From NCBI RefSeq assembly GCF_002285435.1, contig NZ_NSBT01000036.1:1-64000 (forward strand): a DNA stretch of 64,000 nt, given 5' to 3'. This document shows, one piece after another, positions 1 through 8,290 of the stretch. Made by a program: the position numbers and the translations under genes. The DNA comes from Actibacterium ureilyticum (GTDB lineage Bacteria; Pseudomonadota; Alphaproteobacteria; Rhodobacterales; Rhodobacteraceae). Each line of letters begins with the position of its first letter. Within the stretch, counting starts at the first letter, position 1. The notes under the pieces were generated by a model, which saw only the letters and a program-made list of their open reading frames with translations, searched no databases and was not told the DNA's origin.

Positions 1-6
1 CGCCCG

Positions 7-852
7 TCAGTCCAGAAACGCCTTTTCGACCACGTATTCGGCGGGCTTGGAATTGGCGCCCTCGGTCAGGCCATAGCCTTCGAGCAGCTCCTTGATCTCC
101 AGGTTGAAGGCCAGGTTGCCGCAGACCATCGCGCGGTCGGTTTCCGGGCTCAGTGGCGCGACACCCAGGTCGGCGAACACCTCGCCCGCGCGCATCAGGT
201 CGGTGATGCGGCCCATCTTGGGGCTCTGCTCGCGGGTCGTGGTGGGATAGTACCGCAGCTTGTCGGCGAAGCCCTCGCCGATCAGCTCGGCCAGCATCTC
301 ATCGCCGCGGATTTCGTCGATCAGCGCCGCGCCATAGGCCAGCTCGCCGACCTCGCGGCAGGTGTGGGTGATGATCACCTCGTCATAATCGGTAAAGGTC
401 TGCGGGTCGCGCAGCAGGCTCGCGAAGGGCGCAAACCCGGTGCCAGTGGCAAAGAGCCACAGCCGCTTGCCCGGCAGCAGCGCGTCATGGACCAGCGTCC
501 CCACGGGCTTGGGCCGCAGGATGATCTGATCGCCCGGCTGGATATGCTGCAACCGGCTGGTCAGCGGGCCGTCTTGCACCTTGATCGAGTAGAATTCCAG
601 CTCCTCATCCCAGGAAGGCGAGGCGATGGAATAGGCCCTGAGCAGCGGTTTCTGCTTGCCGGTCTTGGGGTCGGGATCGCCCATCAGACCGATCATCACG
701 AACTCGCCCGACCGGAACCGCAAGGAAGCGGGCCGCGTCACGCGGAAGGAAAACAGCCGGTCGGTCCAGTGTGTCACCGCCGTCACGGTTTGCGCATCGG
801 GCAGGGTGGGCAGGGCGCGGGCGGCACCCGCGACGGGTCTTTGATCGGTCAT
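7..852 (-). CDS. fpr: Ferredoxin--NADP reductase
   Basis: Flavoprotein of 281 aa that moves electrons between NADPH and ferredoxin or flavodoxin in the cytoplasm. The FAD-binding RAYS motif is at residues 72-75, the NADP-binding GTGFAPF motif at 137-143 and a VCGN motif lies near the C-terminus. The protein ends in VEKAFLD, the tail typical of the bacterial FPR subclass. I chose the ATG at 852 because a GAGAGA Shine-Dalgarno precedes it and the protein then has normal family length; an upstream extension would overlap the preceding gene. It is the last gene of the sulfur operon, 23 nt after the DUF934 gene, so I infer it supplies reductant to the sulfite reductase. A general redox role is also possible. 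Confidence 0.93.
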   Translation of the reverse strand: MTDQRPVAGAARALPTLPDAQTVTAVTHWTDRLFSFRVTRPASLRFRSGEFVMIGLMGDPDPKTGKQKPLLRAYSIASPSWDEELEFYSIKVQDGPLTSRLQHIQPGDQIILRPKPVGTLVHDALLPGKRLWLFATGTGFAPFASLLRDPQTFTDYDEVIITHTCREVGELAYGAALIDEIRGDEMLAELIGEGFADKLRYYPTTTREQSPKMGRITDLMRAGEVFADLGVAPLSPETDRAMVCGNLAFNLEIKELLEGYGLTEGANSKPAEYVVEKAFLD

Positions 853-875
853 GGTCTCTCTCGGATTTATTTTGC

Positions 876-1301
876 TCAGGCGCTGCCGCGCAGGCGGTTC
901 TGATAGCTGTGGCTTTGCCAGTTGGCGCGGGATTCCCACAAGGGCCAGGGCTGGCGCGCGGCCAGATCGTCCGAGATCTCGACCTCGTCAAAGCCCGACC
1001 GGCGCGCCATCGCGTATTGCTCGCACAGCACATGGCCGCGCGCGCGCAGCCGCCCCTGATAGCCCAGCAGCCGCAGCCGCTGCGCCAGGGTGAAACCGCG
1101 CCCATCGGCCGAGGACGGGAAATCGATCCGGATCATGTCGATCCCGTCGGTCAGCGCGCCCAGCAGCGCCGGATCGGTGTCGGACGGCAGGTCGAGCCCC
1201 ACCACCGAACGGTCCTTCACTTCGGCCAGCGCATCCAGCGTGGCAAATGCGCCCGGCCATTCGTCGGGCGCGAACCCGGTATCGGTCACGATGATGCTCA
1301 T
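876..1301 (-). CDS. DUF934 family protein of the sulfite reduction operon
   Basis: Protein of 141 aa matching the DUF934 family, which is known almost only from sulfite/sulfate assimilation loci in proteobacteria. It has no visible cofactor motif and no membrane segment. The sequence has mixed alpha/beta character, with a central stretch LPSDTDPALLGAL and a C-terminal segment EVEISDDLAAR. The ATG at 1301 overlaps the cysH stop by 4 nt (ATGA), so the two are translationally coupled. It sits between cysH and fpr. No biochemical function is established that I know of. Its fixed context suggests an accessory role for CysI or CysH, perhaps electron delivery or assembly. Confidence 0.85.
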   Translation of the reverse strand: MSIIVTDTGFAPDEWPGAFATLDALAEVKDRSVVGLDLPSDTDPALLGALTDGIDMIRIDFPSSADGRGFTLAQRLRLLGYQGRLRARGHVLCEQYAMARRSGFDEVEISDDLAARQPWPLWESRANWQSHSYQNRLRGSA

Positions 1302-2053
1302 GCCGCGTCTCCTTTCGGCAGCGGGCCGCGCACGACCTTGCCGTTGATGAAATGAATCCCGCATTCTTCCTTGTCTTCGTCGCGCCAGCGGCCCGCGCGC
1401 GGGTCCTCGCCCGGGGCGACCTTGCTGGTGCAGGGGGCGCAGCCGATCGACGGATAGCCCTGCGCCACCAGCGGATGCCGGGGAAGGCGGTTGTTGATCA
1501 TGTAATCCTGCACGTCCTGCGGCGCCCAGTGGGCCAGCGGGTTGATCTTGATCCGCCGGTCGCCCTCGTTCTCGAAGAAATCGAGCGCGGCACGGGTCGA
1601 GCCCTGAAACCGTTTGCGTCCGGTGATCCAGGCGTCGAACCCCTCCAGCGCGCGCTCCATCGGTTCGACCTTGCGCAGGTTGCAGCAGGCATCGGTGCTT
1701 TGGCGGTGCAGCAGCCCGTCGGGGTCATGGGCGGCCAGCGCGGCGGGGCGCGCGCGGATCACCCGCACATCGGTCAGGCCCAGCTTTTCCGACACCTCGG
1801 TCTGGTATTGCAGCGTTTCGGGAAACAGCATCTGGGTGTCGATGAACATCACCGGAGCCGACCGGTCCAGCACCGACAGCATGTGCAGCAGCACCACCGA
1901 TTCCGCGCCAAAGGACGACACCAGCGCGATGCGCCCGACCTGGGGGTCGGTCAGCGCACGTTCCAGCACCGCCTTCGCCGCGTGGTTGCGATAGCGCTCG
2001 TTCAGATGCGCGACGCGTTCCGCGACAGGGGCAAGGGGGGCTTCAAGCGGCAT
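1298..2053 (-). CDS. cysH: Phosphoadenylyl/adenylyl-sulfate reductase
   Basis: Cytoplasmic reductase of 251 aa that converts activated sulfate (APS or PAPS) to sulfite with thioredoxin or glutathione as donor. The nucleotide-binding loop SSFGAES is at residues 46-52. Cysteines C123-C124 and C205-x2-C208 form the [4Fe-4S] ligand set that marks the APS-reductase type, and the catalytic cysteine is in the ECGIH motif (C231). That pattern argues for APS as the substrate, although the name CysH is kept. The ATG at 2053 gives the normal length and overlaps the end of cysI by 11 nt, as expected in a tightly packed operon. Confidence 0.94.
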   Translation of the reverse strand: MPLEAPLAPVAERVAHLNERYRNHAAKAVLERALTDPQVGRIALVSSFGAESVVLLHMLSVLDRSAPVMFIDTQMLFPETLQYQTEVSEKLGLTDVRVIRARPAALAAHDPDGLLHRQSTDACCNLRKVEPMERALEGFDAWITGRKRFQGSTRAALDFFENEGDRRIKINPLAHWAPQDVQDYMINNRLPRHPLVAQGYPSIGCAPCTSKVAPGEDPRAGRWRDEDKEECGIHFINGKVVRGPLPKGDAA

Positions 2054-3713
2054 CTTGTTCGGCCACCCTGTCGTAAAGCGCCGATTTGAAGGGCGCCATG
2101 CCCAGCCGGCGATAGGTTTCCAGGAAGGTTTCGCCCGCATCCGCGCGGTGTTCCAGATAGGCGTCGACCAGCCGTTCGATAGCGGGCACGATTTCATCGG
2201 CTGGGAAACCCGGGCCGGTGCGCGTGCCGATCTCGGCAGTTTCGGTGCCGTCGCCACCCAGGGTGATCTGGTAGTTCTCGACGCCCGCGCGATCCAGACC
2301 CAGAATGCCGATATGGCCCACATGGTGGTGGCCGCAGGCATTGATGCAGCCCGAGATCTTGATTTTCAATTCGCCAATCTCGTGTTCCAGCTTCAGCTCG
2401 TCGAACCGCGTGGCGATCTGCTGCGCGATCGGGATCGACCGGGCGGTCGCCAGCGCGCAATAATCCATGCCGGGGCAGGCGATGATATCCGACACCAGCC
2501 CGACATTCGCCGCGCCCAGCCCGGCGGCCTTGAGCCGGGCAAAGACCTGCGGCAGGTGGGATTTGTGCACATGCGGCAGCACGACATTCTGTTCGTGGCT
2601 GATGCGCAACTCGTCATGGCCGAATGCCTCGGCCAGATCGGCCAGCACGCGCATCTGCTCGGCGCTGGCATCGCCCGGCGTGGCGCCATGGGCCTTTATC
2701 GACACGGTCACGATGGCATAGCCCGGCTGGGCATGCGCGGACAGGTTGGTATCGGCCCAGGACCGGAACACCGGATCGGCGTCATAGGCGGCCTGATAGG
2801 CATCGACGGGCGCGTCGATGAAATCGGGACGGCGGAAGCGGCTGTTGATTTCGGCGAACAGCTGCTGGTCGATCCCGTCGAAGGCCGCGCGGCGCTTGAC
2901 GAATTCGGCCTCGACCAGATCGCGATAGGTGTCCAGCCCGTTTTCATGCACGGTGATCTTGATCCGCGCCTTGTACTTGTTGTCGCGCCGACCCAACAGG
3001 TTATAGACGCTGACGATCGATTCCAGATAGGGCAGCAGATCTTCGGGCGGCAGGTGCTCGCGGATGACCTTGCCGATCATCGGGGTGCGGCCCAGGCCAC
3101 CGCCCACGATCACCTCGAACCCCGGCGCACCGGCATCGTCGCGCACCATGCGCAGCCCGATGTCGTGCGCCTTGGTCACGGCGCGGTCATTCGGCGCGCC
3201 GGTGATGGCGATCTTGAACTTGCGCGGCAGGAACTGGAATTCCGGGTGGTCGGTCGACCATTGCCGGATCAGCTCGGCCCAGGGGCGCGGGTCCTCGATT
3301 TCGTCCGCGGCGGCACCGGCGAAATGGTCGCTGGTCACGTTGCGGATCGTGTTGCCGCTGGTCTGGATGGCGTGCATTTCCACATCGGCCAGCGCGGCCA
3401 GCATGTCGGGCACATCCTTAAGCTTGGGCCAGTTGTACTGGATGTTCTGGCGCGTGGTGAAATGGCCATAACCCTTGTCCCAGCGTTCGGCGATATAGGC
3501 CAGCTGGCGCATCTTGGCCGCGTCGAGCGAGCCATAGGGGATCGCCACCCGCAGCATATAGGCGTGCAGCTGCAGATAGAGCCCGTTCATCAGCCGAAGC
3601 GGCTTGAATTCATCCTCGGTCAGGGCGCCGTCGATGCGGCGGTCGACCTGATCGCGGAACTGCGCCACACGTTCGCGCAGAAACGCGTCGTCGAATTCGG
3701 TATAGTTATACAT
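2043..3713 (-). CDS. cysI: Sulfite reductase hemoprotein (nitrite/sulfite reductase family)
   Basis: Protein of 556 aa that reduces sulfite to sulfide in six electrons using sirohaem and a [4Fe-4S] cluster. The cluster/sirohaem ligands are visible as C413-x5-C419 and C456-x3-C460. Two ferredoxin-like half-domains and two sirohaem domains repeat along the chain, as in the family. No flavoprotein subunit (cysJ) is present nearby, while fpr is the last gene of the operon, so this is probably the ferredoxin-dependent type. The start at 3713 overlaps the DUF2849 gene by 8 nt. A nitrite reductase reading is possible from the family alone, but the cysG/cysH context favours sulfite. Confidence 0.92.
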   Translation of the reverse strand: MYNYTEFDDAFLRERVAQFRDQVDRRIDGALTEDEFKPLRLMNGLYLQLHAYMLRVAIPYGSLDAAKMRQLAYIAERWDKGYGHFTTRQNIQYNWPKLKDVPDMLAALADVEMHAIQTSGNTIRNVTSDHFAGAAADEIEDPRPWAELIRQWSTDHPEFQFLPRKFKIAITGAPNDRAVTKAHDIGLRMVRDDAGAPGFEVIVGGGLGRTPMIGKVIREHLPPEDLLPYLESIVSVYNLLGRRDNKYKARIKITVHENGLDTYRDLVEAEFVKRRAAFDGIDQQLFAEINSRFRRPDFIDAPVDAYQAAYDADPVFRSWADTNLSAHAQPGYAIVTVSIKAHGATPGDASAEQMRVLADLAEAFGHDELRISHEQNVVLPHVHKSHLPQVFARLKAAGLGAANVGLVSDIIACPGMDYCALATARSIPIAQQIATRFDELKLEHEIGELKIKISGCINACGHHHVGHIGILGLDRAGVENYQITLGGDGTETAEIGTRTGPGFPADEIVPAIERLVDAYLEHRADAGETFLETYRRLGMAPFKSALYDRVAEQDAA

Positions 3714-4014
3714 TGCCTGCCTCCGCCTGCTTGCCATGGGCATAGTTCGAGGGGCCGCGCGTGCGGAACGCCTCGCGGAAATGGGTGGGTTCGGGGCCGT
3801 TATCGCCCGCGCGGGCATCGGCCAGATAGGCGCCCACGACGATATCGGGTTGCTGTTCGGCATGCAGAAGGCGCAGTTGCGCGTGGGCCTCGTCCTCGAT
3901 CAGCTCGGCCTTGTGCATGTGCGGGGTCCACTGGTCGTCGGCGGTCAGCCAGACGGCGTCGCCCTCCAGCAGGTGGTTGGCGGTCACGACCTTGGGGGTG
4001 AACTTGCGGCTCAT
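3706..4014 (-). CDS. DUF2849 domain protein of the sulfur operon
   Basis: Small soluble protein of 102 aa matching DUF2849, a family found beside cysG and cysI in alphaproteobacteria. The N-terminal half (TPKVVTANHLLEGDAVWL) looks like a small beta-barrel fold. There are no cysteines and no membrane segment, so it is unlikely to hold a metal centre through thiolates. It overlaps cysG by 4 nt and cysI by 8 nt, which implies translation in fixed ratio with both. Its role is unknown; help with sirohaem handling or with CysI assembly is my inference from position. Confidence 0.85.
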   Translation of the reverse strand: MSRKFTPKVVTANHLLEGDAVWLTADDQWTPHMHKAELIEDEAHAQLRLLHAEQQPDIVVGAYLADARAGDNGPEPTHFREAFRTRGPSNYAHGKQAEAGNV

Positions 4015-5405
4015 AGCGCCAGCTCCTTCGATGCGAATGTGTTGGTGATGCTGGCCGCCGCGCGCGGGGCCAGCCCGAAAAGGATCACGGCGGGGCCGTT
4101 GATGTCGTCCAGCGCGGCGGGCAGTTCCGCCAGGGTGGTGCCCACCACGCGCGTGTCGGGGCGCGAAACGTTTTCCACCACACTGACCGGGGTTGCCGGG
4201 TCGGCGCCATGCATCAGCAGCCGCCCCTGGGCGAAGCGCGCGCTGCGTTTGCCCATATAGATCGCGGCAACCTCGCCCGGACGCGCCAGCGCGCGCCAGT
4301 CGTGATCGGCGAACCCCTTCATGTCGTGGCCGGTCATGAACCGGACGGCGGTGTTGCGCCCACGGGCCGTCAGCGGCTGGCCAATCTGGGCGGCCCCGGC
4401 GGCCGCAGCCGTGATCCCGGGATGGATGGCCCAGGCGATGCCGACCTCTTCCAGCGCGCCGATCTCCTCGTCCAGGCGCGCGAAAACGCCCGGATCGCCC
4501 GCTTTCAGGCGCACGACATGGGCACCATTGCCCGCGTGTTCGGCCATCAGCTGGTGAATACGCTCCTGCGGGGTGGACGGGCCGAAGCCTTCCTTGCCGA
4601 CATCGACCAGCAGCGCCTCACGCCGGGCCAGTTCCAGGATCTGCGGACTGACCAGACGGTCATGCAGCACCACGTCGGCCTTATCCAGCAGCTTGCGCGC
4701 CTTCAGCGTCAGCAGTTCCGGGTCGCCCGGCCCCGCGCCCACGAAATCGACACGGCCCGGGCGAGCGGCGGCGGCGTGGTGGTCGAACAACAGCTCGGCC
4801 AGGGTGGCGTTCAACGCGGCCTCGCCCTGCTGTTCCAGCGCGCGCGGACCCGCGTCGAAGTAATAGTCGGCCCAGAAATCCCGCCGCTTGCGCCCCATCG
4901 GCAGACGGTCGGCCAGCGGGCGGAACAGCTTGCCGATCCGCGCCAGCACACCCAGCTGCTGCGGCAAGCGCGCTTCCAGATCGGCCTTGATCGCGCGGGC
5001 CAGCACCGGCGCCGCGCCCTCGGTCCCGATGGCCACGGTCACCGGATCGCGGTCAACGATGGCGGGGGTGATGAAATCGCTGTCGGCCAGGTTATCGACG
5101 ATATTGGTCAGCACCCCGGCCTCAGCGCCGATGGCCGCGATGCGGGCGTCCTCGACGGTATCCTCGGCCGCGGCATAGATCAGCCGCGCGCCCGCAGCGT
5201 CCGACACCTGCAGCCCGCGCGGCAGCCATTCCAGCCGGCCCTGCGCCGCCCAGTCGCGGATCTGCGCGTCGGCGCTGTCGGCAAAGACCCGCAGCCGCGC
5301 CGTCGTCTTCAACAACAGGCGCAGCTTCGCGACGGCGGCATCGCCACCGCCAGCCACAAGGATCGTGTGGCCGTCCATCGACAGGTAGATCGGGAAATGC
5401 TTCAC
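4011..5405 (-). CDS. cysG: Sirohaem synthase (multifunctional CysG)
   Basis: Fusion protein of 464 aa that makes sirohaem from uroporphyrinogen III. The N-terminal half is a precorrin-2 dehydrogenase/ferrochelatase with an NAD-binding GGG motif at residues 19-21 and the key aspartate of the NIVD motif at D104. The C-terminal half is a uroporphyrinogen methyltransferase beginning at about residue 218, with the SAM-binding GAGPGDPELL motif at 223-232 and the conserved aspartate of the LHDRL motif at D249. It is the first gene of the operon that ends in fpr and supplies the cofactor for CysI. The upstream region is AT-rich and probably holds the operon promoter. Confidence 0.95.
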   Translation of the reverse strand: MKHFPIYLSMDGHTILVAGGGDAAVAKLRLLLKTTARLRVFADSADAQIRDWAAQGRLEWLPRGLQVSDAAGARLIYAAAEDTVEDARIAAIGAEAGVLTNIVDNLADSDFITPAIVDRDPVTVAIGTEGAAPVLARAIKADLEARLPQQLGVLARIGKLFRPLADRLPMGRKRRDFWADYYFDAGPRALEQQGEAALNATLAELLFDHHAAAARPGRVDFVGAGPGDPELLTLKARKLLDKADVVLHDRLVSPQILELARREALLVDVGKEGFGPSTPQERIHQLMAEHAGNGAHVVRLKAGDPGVFARLDEEIGALEEVGIAWAIHPGITAAAAGAAQIGQPLTARGRNTAVRFMTGHDMKGFADHDWRALARPGEVAAIYMGKRSARFAQGRLLMHGADPATPVSVVENVSRPDTRVVGTTLAELPAALDDINGPAVILFGLAPRAAASITNTFASKELAL

Positions 5406-5708
5406 GTTGGGCTACTCCGGGCTTCAGACCCAGATATAGAACATTCGTCCGTAATTTTGCTATATGGCGGTTTTCATAAGTCCATATGCGCAGATACCAC
5501 GCAGATATCGGAATAAATTCCCAATCCATCCCAAAACACGGAAACACAGACCCCGGGCAGCGTCCCCTGATGAAACACGGCCTTCGCCCGCGAAATCCCG
5601 CATCCGCTGGAACACAGTCACGTTTATGAGAGAATCCCGCCTTAACAACAGGGAAATGCTGGGGCATTCTGCACCGCAGAGAGGCCCCGACACCCAAAAG
5701 AGGCGGCT
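5406..5708. promoter_or_regulatory. Divergent control region between cysG and the MaoC-Pta gene, with an inverted repeat
   Basis: This 303-bp gap separates two divergent operons and is visibly richer in A+T than its neighbours. The clearest element is the inverted repeat ATATGG-N14-CCATAT at 5462-5487, 57 bp upstream of the cysG start, in a position suitable for an operator. The plus-strand operon has a good Shine-Dalgarno (AAGAGGCGG) just before 5709. I see no conserved riboswitch fold and no convincing small gene here. The identity of the regulator is unknown. Confidence 0.4.
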
Positions 5709-7097
5709 ATGCAATATATCGAGAATCGCACCTTCGACGAGCTGCAACCCGGCGACAGCGCCCAGATCGAGCGGGTGCTGACCGCCCGCGACATCGACCT
5801 GTTTGCCATCGTTTCGGGCGATGTGAACCCCGCCCATGTCGATCCCGACTATGCCAAGGACGACATGTTCCACAAGGTCATCGCGCATGGCATGTGGGGC
5901 GGCGCGCTGATTTCGGCGGTGCTGGGCACCGAATTGCCGGGGCCGGGGACGATCTATCTCGATCAGTCGCTGAAATTCCACCGCCCCGTCGGGATCGGCG
6001 ACCGCGTGATCACCCGCGTGACCGTGCGCGAGAAACAGGACAAGAACCACGTCATCCTGGATTGCGAATGCACCAATGGCGGCGGGGCGACCGTGATCAG
6101 CGGCGAGGCGACGGTGATCGCCCCCACCGAAAAGGTCCGCCGCCCCCGCGCCGAGATGCCCGAGCTGCACATGCACCGCGCGGGCGAAGGCTATGACCGG
6201 CTGATCGCCATGACCCGCGCGCTGGACCCGATCCGCACCGCCATCGTGCATCCTTGTGACGAAACATCGCTGGACGGGGCCTGTGCGGCGATGAAAGAGG
6301 ATCTGATCGTGCCGATCCTGGTCGGCCCCGAAGCCCGCATCCGCGCTGTGGCACAGGAACACGGGATCGACATCTCGGGGCTCGAGATCGTCGATGCCGC
6401 CCACAGCCACGATTCCGCGATCAAGGCGGTCGAACTTGTGCGCGCCGCCAAGGCCGAGGCGCTGATGAAGGGTGCGCTGCACACCGACGAGATCATGTCG
6501 GCGGTGGTCGACAAGGCGACCGGCCTGCGCACCGAACGCCGGATGAGCCATGTCTTCGCGCTGGACGTGCCGACCTATCCCAAGACGCTGCTGATCACCG
6601 ACGCGGCGATCAATATCTTCCCCGATCTCGAAACCAAGGCCGACATCGTGCAGAACGCGATCGAGCTGGCCCATGCCCTGGGCACGCCCGACCCCAAGGT
6701 GGCGATCCTGTCGGCGGTCGAGACGATCTATCCCAAGATCCCCTCGACGCTCGAGGCCGCGGCGCTGTGCAAGATGGCCGATCGCGGCCAGATCACCGGC
6801 GGGACGCTGGACGGGCCGCTGGCCTTTGACAATGCGATTTCCAAGGCCGCGGCCGAAACGAAGGGAATCGTCTCGCCCGTGGCCGGGGACGCCGATATCC
6901 TGATCGCACCGGATCTGGAGGCCGGCAACATGATCGCCAAACAGCTGATGTATCTGGCCGGTGCGGAATCCGCCGGCATCGTGATGGGCGCGCGGGTGCC
7001 GATCATGCTGACCAGCCGCGCCGACGGGCGGCTGTCGCGCATCGCCTCGGCGGCGCTGGCGCAACTGGTGGTCCGCCACAAGACGGCCGCCGAATGA
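5709..7097 (+). CDS. Bifunctional MaoC hydratase-like / phosphate acetyltransferase fusion
   Basis: Protein of 462 aa with two domains. Residues 1 to about 150 form a MaoC-like hotdog domain; the hydratase signature segment with DVNPAHVD and HGMWGGAL is visible near residues 38-70. Residues from about 165 to the end match the phosphate acetyl/butyryltransferase family, which converts acyl-CoA and phosphate to acyl phosphate. The gene overlaps ackA by 4 nt (ATGA), so the pair forms an acyl-CoA to acyl phosphate to acid plus ATP module. The fusion is known in alphaproteobacteria under names such as bifunctional enoyl-CoA hydratase/phosphate acetyltransferase. The substrate of the MaoC part is not clear. 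Confidence 0.9.
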   Translation: MQYIENRTFDELQPGDSAQIERVLTARDIDLFAIVSGDVNPAHVDPDYAKDDMFHKVIAHGMWGGALISAVLGTELPGPGTIYLDQSLKFHRPVGIGDRVITRVTVREKQDKNHVILDCECTNGGGATVISGEATVIAPTEKVRRPRAEMPELHMHRAGEGYDRLIAMTRALDPIRTAIVHPCDETSLDGACAAMKEDLIVPILVGPEARIRAVAQEHGIDISGLEIVDAAHSHDSAIKAVELVRAAKAEALMKGALHTDEIMSAVVDKATGLRTERRMSHVFALDVPTYPKTLLITDAAINIFPDLETKADIVQNAIELAHALGTPDPKVAILSAVETIYPKIPSTLEAAALCKMADRGQITGGTLDGPLAFDNAISKAAAETKGIVSPVAGDADILIAPDLEAGNMIAKQLMYLAGAESAGIVMGARVPIMLTSRADGRLSRIASAALAQLVVRHKTAAE

Positions 7098-8260
7098 GCG
7101 ACGCGATCCTTGTCCTGAACGCCGGGTCGTCGTCGGTCAAATACGCAATCTTCGGCGCCGCGCCCGGCGCCGATGCCCTCACCCACGGCCAGATCGACCG
7201 GATCGGCCAGGGCGCCGTCTGGCACCCCGAGGACCACCCGGCCGAGCCGCTGCCGCTGCCCCATGACGCCGGGCACAAGCCGGTGCTGACCTGGCTGACC
7301 GACCGGCTGCGCGCCGATGCCAGCGACCTGAACGTGGTGGCCGCGGGCCACCGCGTGGTGCATGGCGGGCGGGATTTCGGCGAACCCTGTGTCGTGACGC
7401 CCGCCGTGCTGGACGGCATCCGCGCATTGTCGCCCCTGGCCCCCGGCCACCAGCCTCACAACATCGCGGGGATCGAGGCGTTGCAGACGGTCTGGCCCGA
7501 CATCCCGCAAGTGGCCTGTTTCGACACCGCCTTTCACCGCACCCAGCCGCGTCTGGCGCAGCTTTTCGCCCTGCCCCGCGCCCTGACGGACGAGGGCGTG
7601 CTGCGATACGGGTTCCACGGGCTCAGCTATGACTATATCGCCAGCCAACTGCCCTCGGTGCTGGGCGCACGGGCCGAGGGCCGCGTGATCGTCATGCATC
7701 TGGGCAATGGCGCCAGCGCCTGCGCCATGGTGAACCGTCACAGCGTGGCGACGACCATGGGCTTCACCGCGCTGGACGGGCTGATGATGGGCACGCGCTG
7801 CGGCGATATCGACCCCGGCGTGCTGATCCACCTGCAACGCACCCACGGCTATGATGCGGACGGGCTCGAGACACTATTGGGCAAACACTCCGGCCTGAAG
7901 GGGGTTTCCGAGCTGAGCAGCGACATGCGCGACCTGCTGGCCAGCAAAACGCCCGAAGCCGCCGAGGCGGTGGCACTTTTTGCCTATCGCGCCAGCCTGT
8001 CGGTCGGATCGCTGGCCGCTGCGATGGGGGGCCTCGACGCGCTTGTCTTCACCGCCGGGATCGGCGAGCATTCCGCCGAGGTCCGCGCGCTGGTGGCTGA
8101 CCGCTGCGGCTGGCTGGGCCTGTCGATCGACGCGGACGCCAACGACCGGCATCAAACACTGTTTCACACCGCCGAAAGCGCCGTTGCCGCCGCCGTCATC
8201 CCCACGAACGAGGAACTGGTCATCGCCAATCGCACGCGCACGCTGGTCGCGGCTGGTTGA
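7094..8260 (+). CDS. ackA: Acetate kinase
   Basis: Cytoplasmic kinase of 388 aa that interconverts acetyl phosphate plus ADP with acetate plus ATP. The acetate kinase signatures are present: VLNAGSSSVKYA near the N-terminus, AAGHRVVHGG near residue 80, the catalytic aspartate in ACFDTAFH, the phosphate-binding MHLGNGAS and the FTAGIGEHS motif near the C-terminus. Length is normal for the family. It is coupled to the upstream phosphotransacetylase fusion by a 4-nt overlap. A preference for propionyl or other short acyl phosphates cannot be excluded from sequence. Confidence 0.94.
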   Translation: MSDAILVLNAGSSSVKYAIFGAAPGADALTHGQIDRIGQGAVWHPEDHPAEPLPLPHDAGHKPVLTWLTDRLRADASDLNVVAAGHRVVHGGRDFGEPCVVTPAVLDGIRALSPLAPGHQPHNIAGIEALQTVWPDIPQVACFDTAFHRTQPRLAQLFALPRALTDEGVLRYGFHGLSYDYIASQLPSVLGARAEGRVIVMHLGNGASACAMVNRHSVATTMGFTALDGLMMGTRCGDIDPGVLIHLQRTHGYDADGLETLLGKHSGLKGVSELSSDMRDLLASKTPEAAEAVALFAYRASLSVGSLAAAMGGLDALVFTAGIGEHSAEVRALVADRCGWLGLSIDADANDRHQTLFHTAESAVAAAVIPTNEELVIANRTRTLVAAG

Positions 8261-8290
8261 GCACGCGCGCCGCCCGGTCTAAAACACCCC

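Noticed and set aside
2043-3713. CysI as an assimilatory nitrite reductase
   Set aside because: Family motifs cannot separate the two, but coupling with cysG, cysH and DUF934 and the absence of nitrate genes favour sulfite.
5406-5708. Riboswitch (SAM or cobalamin type) upstream of cysG
   Set aside because: I found no conserved core sequence of either class; only a simple inverted repeat is present.
5464-5781. Small plus-strand frame in the cysG-MaoC gap
   Set aside because: No ribosome binding site, no family resemblance and it overlaps the true start of the MaoC-Pta gene.
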